A DNA stretch of 64,000 bases, taken from the NCBI RefSeq assembly GCF_001425175.1, contig NZ_LMDV01000008.1, positions 1,039,494-1,103,493 of the forward strand. The letters are read 5' to 3'. A program made the translations under genes and the position numbers. The notes beneath the pieces are model-generated. The model had not been told where the DNA came from. It made no database searches and saw nothing but the letters and a program-made list of their open reading frames with translations. Shown in pieces: positions 62,261 through 64,000 of this stretch (the first letter of the stretch is position 1; each line of letters starts with the position of its first letter). Source of the DNA: Nocardioides sp. Root1257. GTDB lineage: Bacteria > Actinomycetota > Actinomycetes > Propionibacteriales > Nocardioidaceae.

Positions 62261-62770
62261 ATGCATCAGAGGGGTGTGGACTTCGACGAGTTCTTCCGGG
62301 CGAGCTGGCCGCGTCTCTACCGGACGGCGTACGCCGTCGCCGGTGACGCGGCGTCGGCGGAGGACGCGCTCCAGGGTGCGTACATGAAGGCCTACGCCTC
62401 CTGGCGTCGGGTCAGCCGGGCCGAGCACCCGGAGGCCTACGTCCGCAGGATCGTCGTCAACGAGATCCTCGGCACCCGCCGCCTCGGCTGGTGGCAGCGC
62501 GAGCGACCCCACGCGGCGCCCGAGCCGCCAGGTCGGGTGGCGCCGCCGGACGTCGGGATCGTCCAGCACGATGCCGTGTGGAGCGCCGTGCAGGGTCTGC
62601 CGCCGCGGCAGCGCGCCGTGGTCGTGCTGCGCTACTACGAGGACCTCTCCGAGGAGCAGATCGCCGAGGTCCTCGGCTGCTCCCGCGGGACGGTCAAGTC
62701 CCAGGCCTCGGCCGCGCTCGCCAACCTGCGTCGCGACGCGGCCCACCTCTCGATCGGAGAACGCCCATGA
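62261..62770 (+). CDS. SigE-family ECF RNA polymerase sigma factor
   Basis: A 169-residue ECF sigma factor with region 2 (FDEFFRASWPRLYRTAYAVA, SAEDALQGAYMKAYASWRRV) and region 4 (VQGLPPRQRAVVVLRYYEDL, EEQIAEVLGCSRGTVKSQAS), like the Streptomyces-type SigE family. ATG 62261 is 8 nt after GGAGGACG. It is coupled by ATGA to the next gene, which is the likely regulator or partner. Distinct from the sigE at 43 kb. Confidence 0.92.
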   Translation: MHQRGVDFDEFFRASWPRLYRTAYAVAGDAASAEDALQGAYMKAYASWRRVSRAEHPEAYVRRIVVNEILGTRRLGWWQRERPHAAPEPPGRVAPPDVGIVQHDAVWSAVQGLPPRQRAVVVLRYYEDLSEEQIAEVLGCSRGTVKSQASAALANLRRDAAHLSIGERP

Positions 62771-63588
62771 CCACCGACCTGCGCGAGCTGTTGCACGACG
62801 AGATCGACCGCGTCATCGCCCCGCCCGGCGACCTGGACGCCGTCCGGGCCGGAGGGCAGCGCCTGCGTCGACGTCGAGGTGCCGCTGCCGTCGCCGGCGC
62901 GGCCCTGGTCGTCGGTGCCGTCGTGGCGGGCTTCGCCGTCGGCGGGTCGACGGACCCGGGGTCCGAGCGCGGTGTCGACCCGGTCGGCAGGCTCGACTTC
63001 TCCCAGGGCCTGCGTGCGTACGCCGATCCGGGCGAGGTGATCCACCTGGGGGGACGCGAGTTCGGCGCGGCGCGGATGTCGTACCTGGACACCGACGCCG
63101 CGGCGACGCCGTACGGCGTGCTGTTCTACGACCGCGGGCGCCCGATGCTCCTCGAGGAGTCGGGGGTCAGCGTCGCCCTCGAGACCGACGTGGACGCCAC
63201 CCGGAGCCACCCGACCGCCAAGGCCGACTCCCAGTCGCCCCTCGTCGCCTACGGCGTCACCCGGGACGGTCAGGCCGAGGCGGTCGTCCGCGACCTGTCG
63301 TCGGACGAGCAGGTCGGGCGTCTCGCGGTCCCGCAGGGGACGATCATCGACGCGCTGGACGCCGGTGTCGTGTTCCTCCGCACGGACGACGGGACGACCA
63401 CGTGGGACCCGAGGACGGGCGAGACCCAGGACCTCGCCGGGCCGGAGACGCGCGTCGCCGACGTGCGCAACGGCGTCCTGCTGTACGACGGCCCCGCGCC
63501 CGACGGTCCGGCGGCTGCGGCGTACCGGCTGGTGAAGGGGACCGTCGACGCACAGCTCACCTTCGACGGCGGGCACGTCCTGGACTGA
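62767..63588 (+). CDS. Membrane-anchored partner of the sigma factor, cut short by TGA
   Basis: A 273-residue product with a short cytoplasmic N-terminus (TTDLRELLHDEIDRVIAPPG), one transmembrane helix (AAAVAGAALVVGAVVAGFAV) and an extracytoplasmic beta-rich region (HLGGREFGAARMSYLD, GRPMLLEESGVSVALETDVD). Such genes follow SigE-family sigma factors and may act as anti-sigma or accessory factors; no ZAS motif is present. It stops at TGA 63586-63588, but the same frame stays open for another 75 codons with similar character, so the natural product was probably 349 residues. Confidence 0.8.
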   Translation: MTTDLRELLHDEIDRVIAPPGDLDAVRAGGQRLRRRRGAAAVAGAALVVGAVVAGFAVGGSTDPGSERGVDPVGRLDFSQGLRAYADPGEVIHLGGREFGAARMSYLDTDAAATPYGVLFYDRGRPMLLEESGVSVALETDVDATRSHPTAKADSQSPLVAYGVTRDGQAEAVVRDLSSDEQVGRLAVPQGTIIDALDAGVVFLRTDDGTTTWDPRTGETQDLAGPETRVADVRNGVLLYDGPAPDGPAAAAYRLVKGTVDAQLTFDGGHVLD

Positions 63589-63816
63589 TCCCCGGTCCTC
63601 GCCTCGACGACAGGAGGAGCGCCCCTGCGCCTCGACGTCCCGAAGGGCGTCCAGTTCTTCACCATCGACACCGACGGCTCCGTGCTCGCGGCGGTGCGCG
63701 GCTCGCGGCCGAAGGCGACCGTGTACGACTGCGAGCTCCCGTCGGGGTCGTGCGAGCGCCTGGGCACGATCGCCGGTCGCGGTGGCGACCCGGAGTTCAT
63801 CGGCAACGACATGTGA
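63589..63816 (+). pseudogene. Continuation of the sigma-partner reading frame past the in-frame TGA
   Basis: In the same frame as the gene above, with no other stop until TGA 63814-63816, the peptide reads SPVLASTTGGAPLRLDVPKG, then VQFFTIDTDGSVLAAVR, VYDCELPSGSCERLG and GGDPEFIGNDM. The TDGSVLAAV and CELPSGSC blocks look like coding text of the same domain. No start codon with a ribosome site is evident, although an AGGAGG (63611-63616) occurs, so an internally started fragment cannot be excluded. Confidence 0.6.
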
Positions 63817-63823
63817 CCGTCGG

Positions 63824-63829
63824 TAGGCT
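63824..63829 (+). promoter_or_regulatory. -10 element of the amidase gene, leaderless type
   Basis: TAGGCT, then 7 nt, then ATG 63837, with no ribosome-binding site between. Confidence 0.5.
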
Positions 63830-63836
63830 GCCGGGC

Positions 63837-64000
63837 ATGGACCTGGCCGGGGTGGCGGAGATCGCGCGCACGGCCGCTGGTGGCACGCACGGCGCTCGCC
63901 AGGCGGCCGAGGCCGCACTCGCCCGCATCGCCGACCGCGACCCTGACCTCAACGCCTTCTCGCGGGTGCTCGCCGAGGAGGCGCTGGCGGAGGCCGACGC
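63837..64000 (+). CDS. Amidase family protein, N-terminus only
   Basis: The 54 residues inside the window, MDLAGVAEIARTAAGGTHGA, RQAAEAALARIADRDPDLNA and FSRVLAEEALAEADA, match the N-terminal helical cap of amidase-signature hydrolases (AtzE/GatA-like), whose Ser-Ser-Lys core would be beyond the edge. The conserved ARIADRDPDLNAF is the basis of the call. The start is supported by the leaderless-type promoter. The gene continues past the window end. Confidence 0.75.
   Translation, partial: MDLAGVAEIARTAAGGTHGARQAAEAALARIADRDPDLNAFSRVLAEEALAEAD

Noticed and set aside
58849-62346. 1165-codon plus-strand frame inside the GDH gene
   Set aside because: It is an Arg/Ala/Gly/Pro-rich shifted reading of the same gene with no motif.
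57341-62746. 1801-codon open frame on the minus strand opposite the giant GDH
   Set aside because: It runs antisense to a gene with clear GDH motifs and reads as Arg/Val/Asp-rich, low-complexity text. High-GC genes routinely leave long open antisense frames.

Overview
The window is high-GC chromosomal DNA of an actinobacterium, most probably a Nocardioides-type member of the Nocardioidaceae. Markers for this are mycothiol biosynthesis (mshB), F420 biosynthesis (fbiC), an F420-type LLM oxidoreductase, the sigE-rseA-htrA stress locus with its divergent O-methyltransferase, the 180-kDa NAD-glutamate dehydrogenase, WS/DGAT and DUF3117/DUF5709/DUF5999 proteins, and many apparently leaderless genes with a TANNNT hexamer 6-8 nt before the start codon. 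I see no rRNA, tRNA, CRISPR array, prophage or insertion sequence. Gene content is ordinary core and lineage-specific material. The unusual features are mostly regulatory RNA and repeat DNA.

Layout. 0-7.4 kb: small membrane protein (cut by the edge), SDR oxidoreductase, DUF5709 protein, the phosphoketolase-acetate kinase pair, and fbiC. 7.4-12.6 kb: a 67-bp palindrome, an HTH regulator, an MMPL transporter and an acyl-CoA synthetase whose start looks frameshifted. 12.6-20.9 kb: an overlapping three-gene envelope operon (YidH-like, GT-C-like, PAP2), thioesterase, NUDIX, mshB, VanW-like protein. 21-24.4 kb: secreted lipase, AGE epimerase and an archaeal-type aspartyl-tRNA synthetase behind a T-box. 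24.4-37 kb: DUF389, GNAT, ferredoxin, the lysine/diaminopimelate genes dapC, dapD and dapE, and ileS behind its own T-box. 37-42 kb: membrane protein, M14 peptidase, enoyl-CoA hydratase with a PaaX regulator, a 160-bp terminal-inverted-repeat element, DUF3117 protein, leucyl aminopeptidase. 42-45.5 kb: sigE stress locus. 45.5-48.8 kb: excisionase-type HTH, SAF/CpaB-like, CpaE-like ATPase and an unknown protein. 48.8-57.3 kb: membrane protein with lipoprotein, WS/DGAT, proline/glutamate catabolism (pruA), Old Yellow Enzyme, DUF2505 pair, tryptophan 2,3-dioxygenase. 57.3-64 kb: giant NAD-GDH, a SigE-family sigma factor, a partner protein interrupted by an in-frame TGA, and the start of an amidase.

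The most interesting points are: (1) a translational-type T-box in front of an archaeal-type AspRS, with adjacent GAC and AAC triplets as candidate specifiers; (2) copies of a short palindromic repeat read in frame inside fbiC and a GNAT gene and at the very start of dapC; (3) three other palindromic or terminal-repeat elements in intergenic DNA; (4) two apparent gene lesions, a 5' frameshift in the acyl-CoA synthetase and an in-frame stop in the sigma-factor partner; (5) four convergent gene pairs whose stop codons share a single CTAG.
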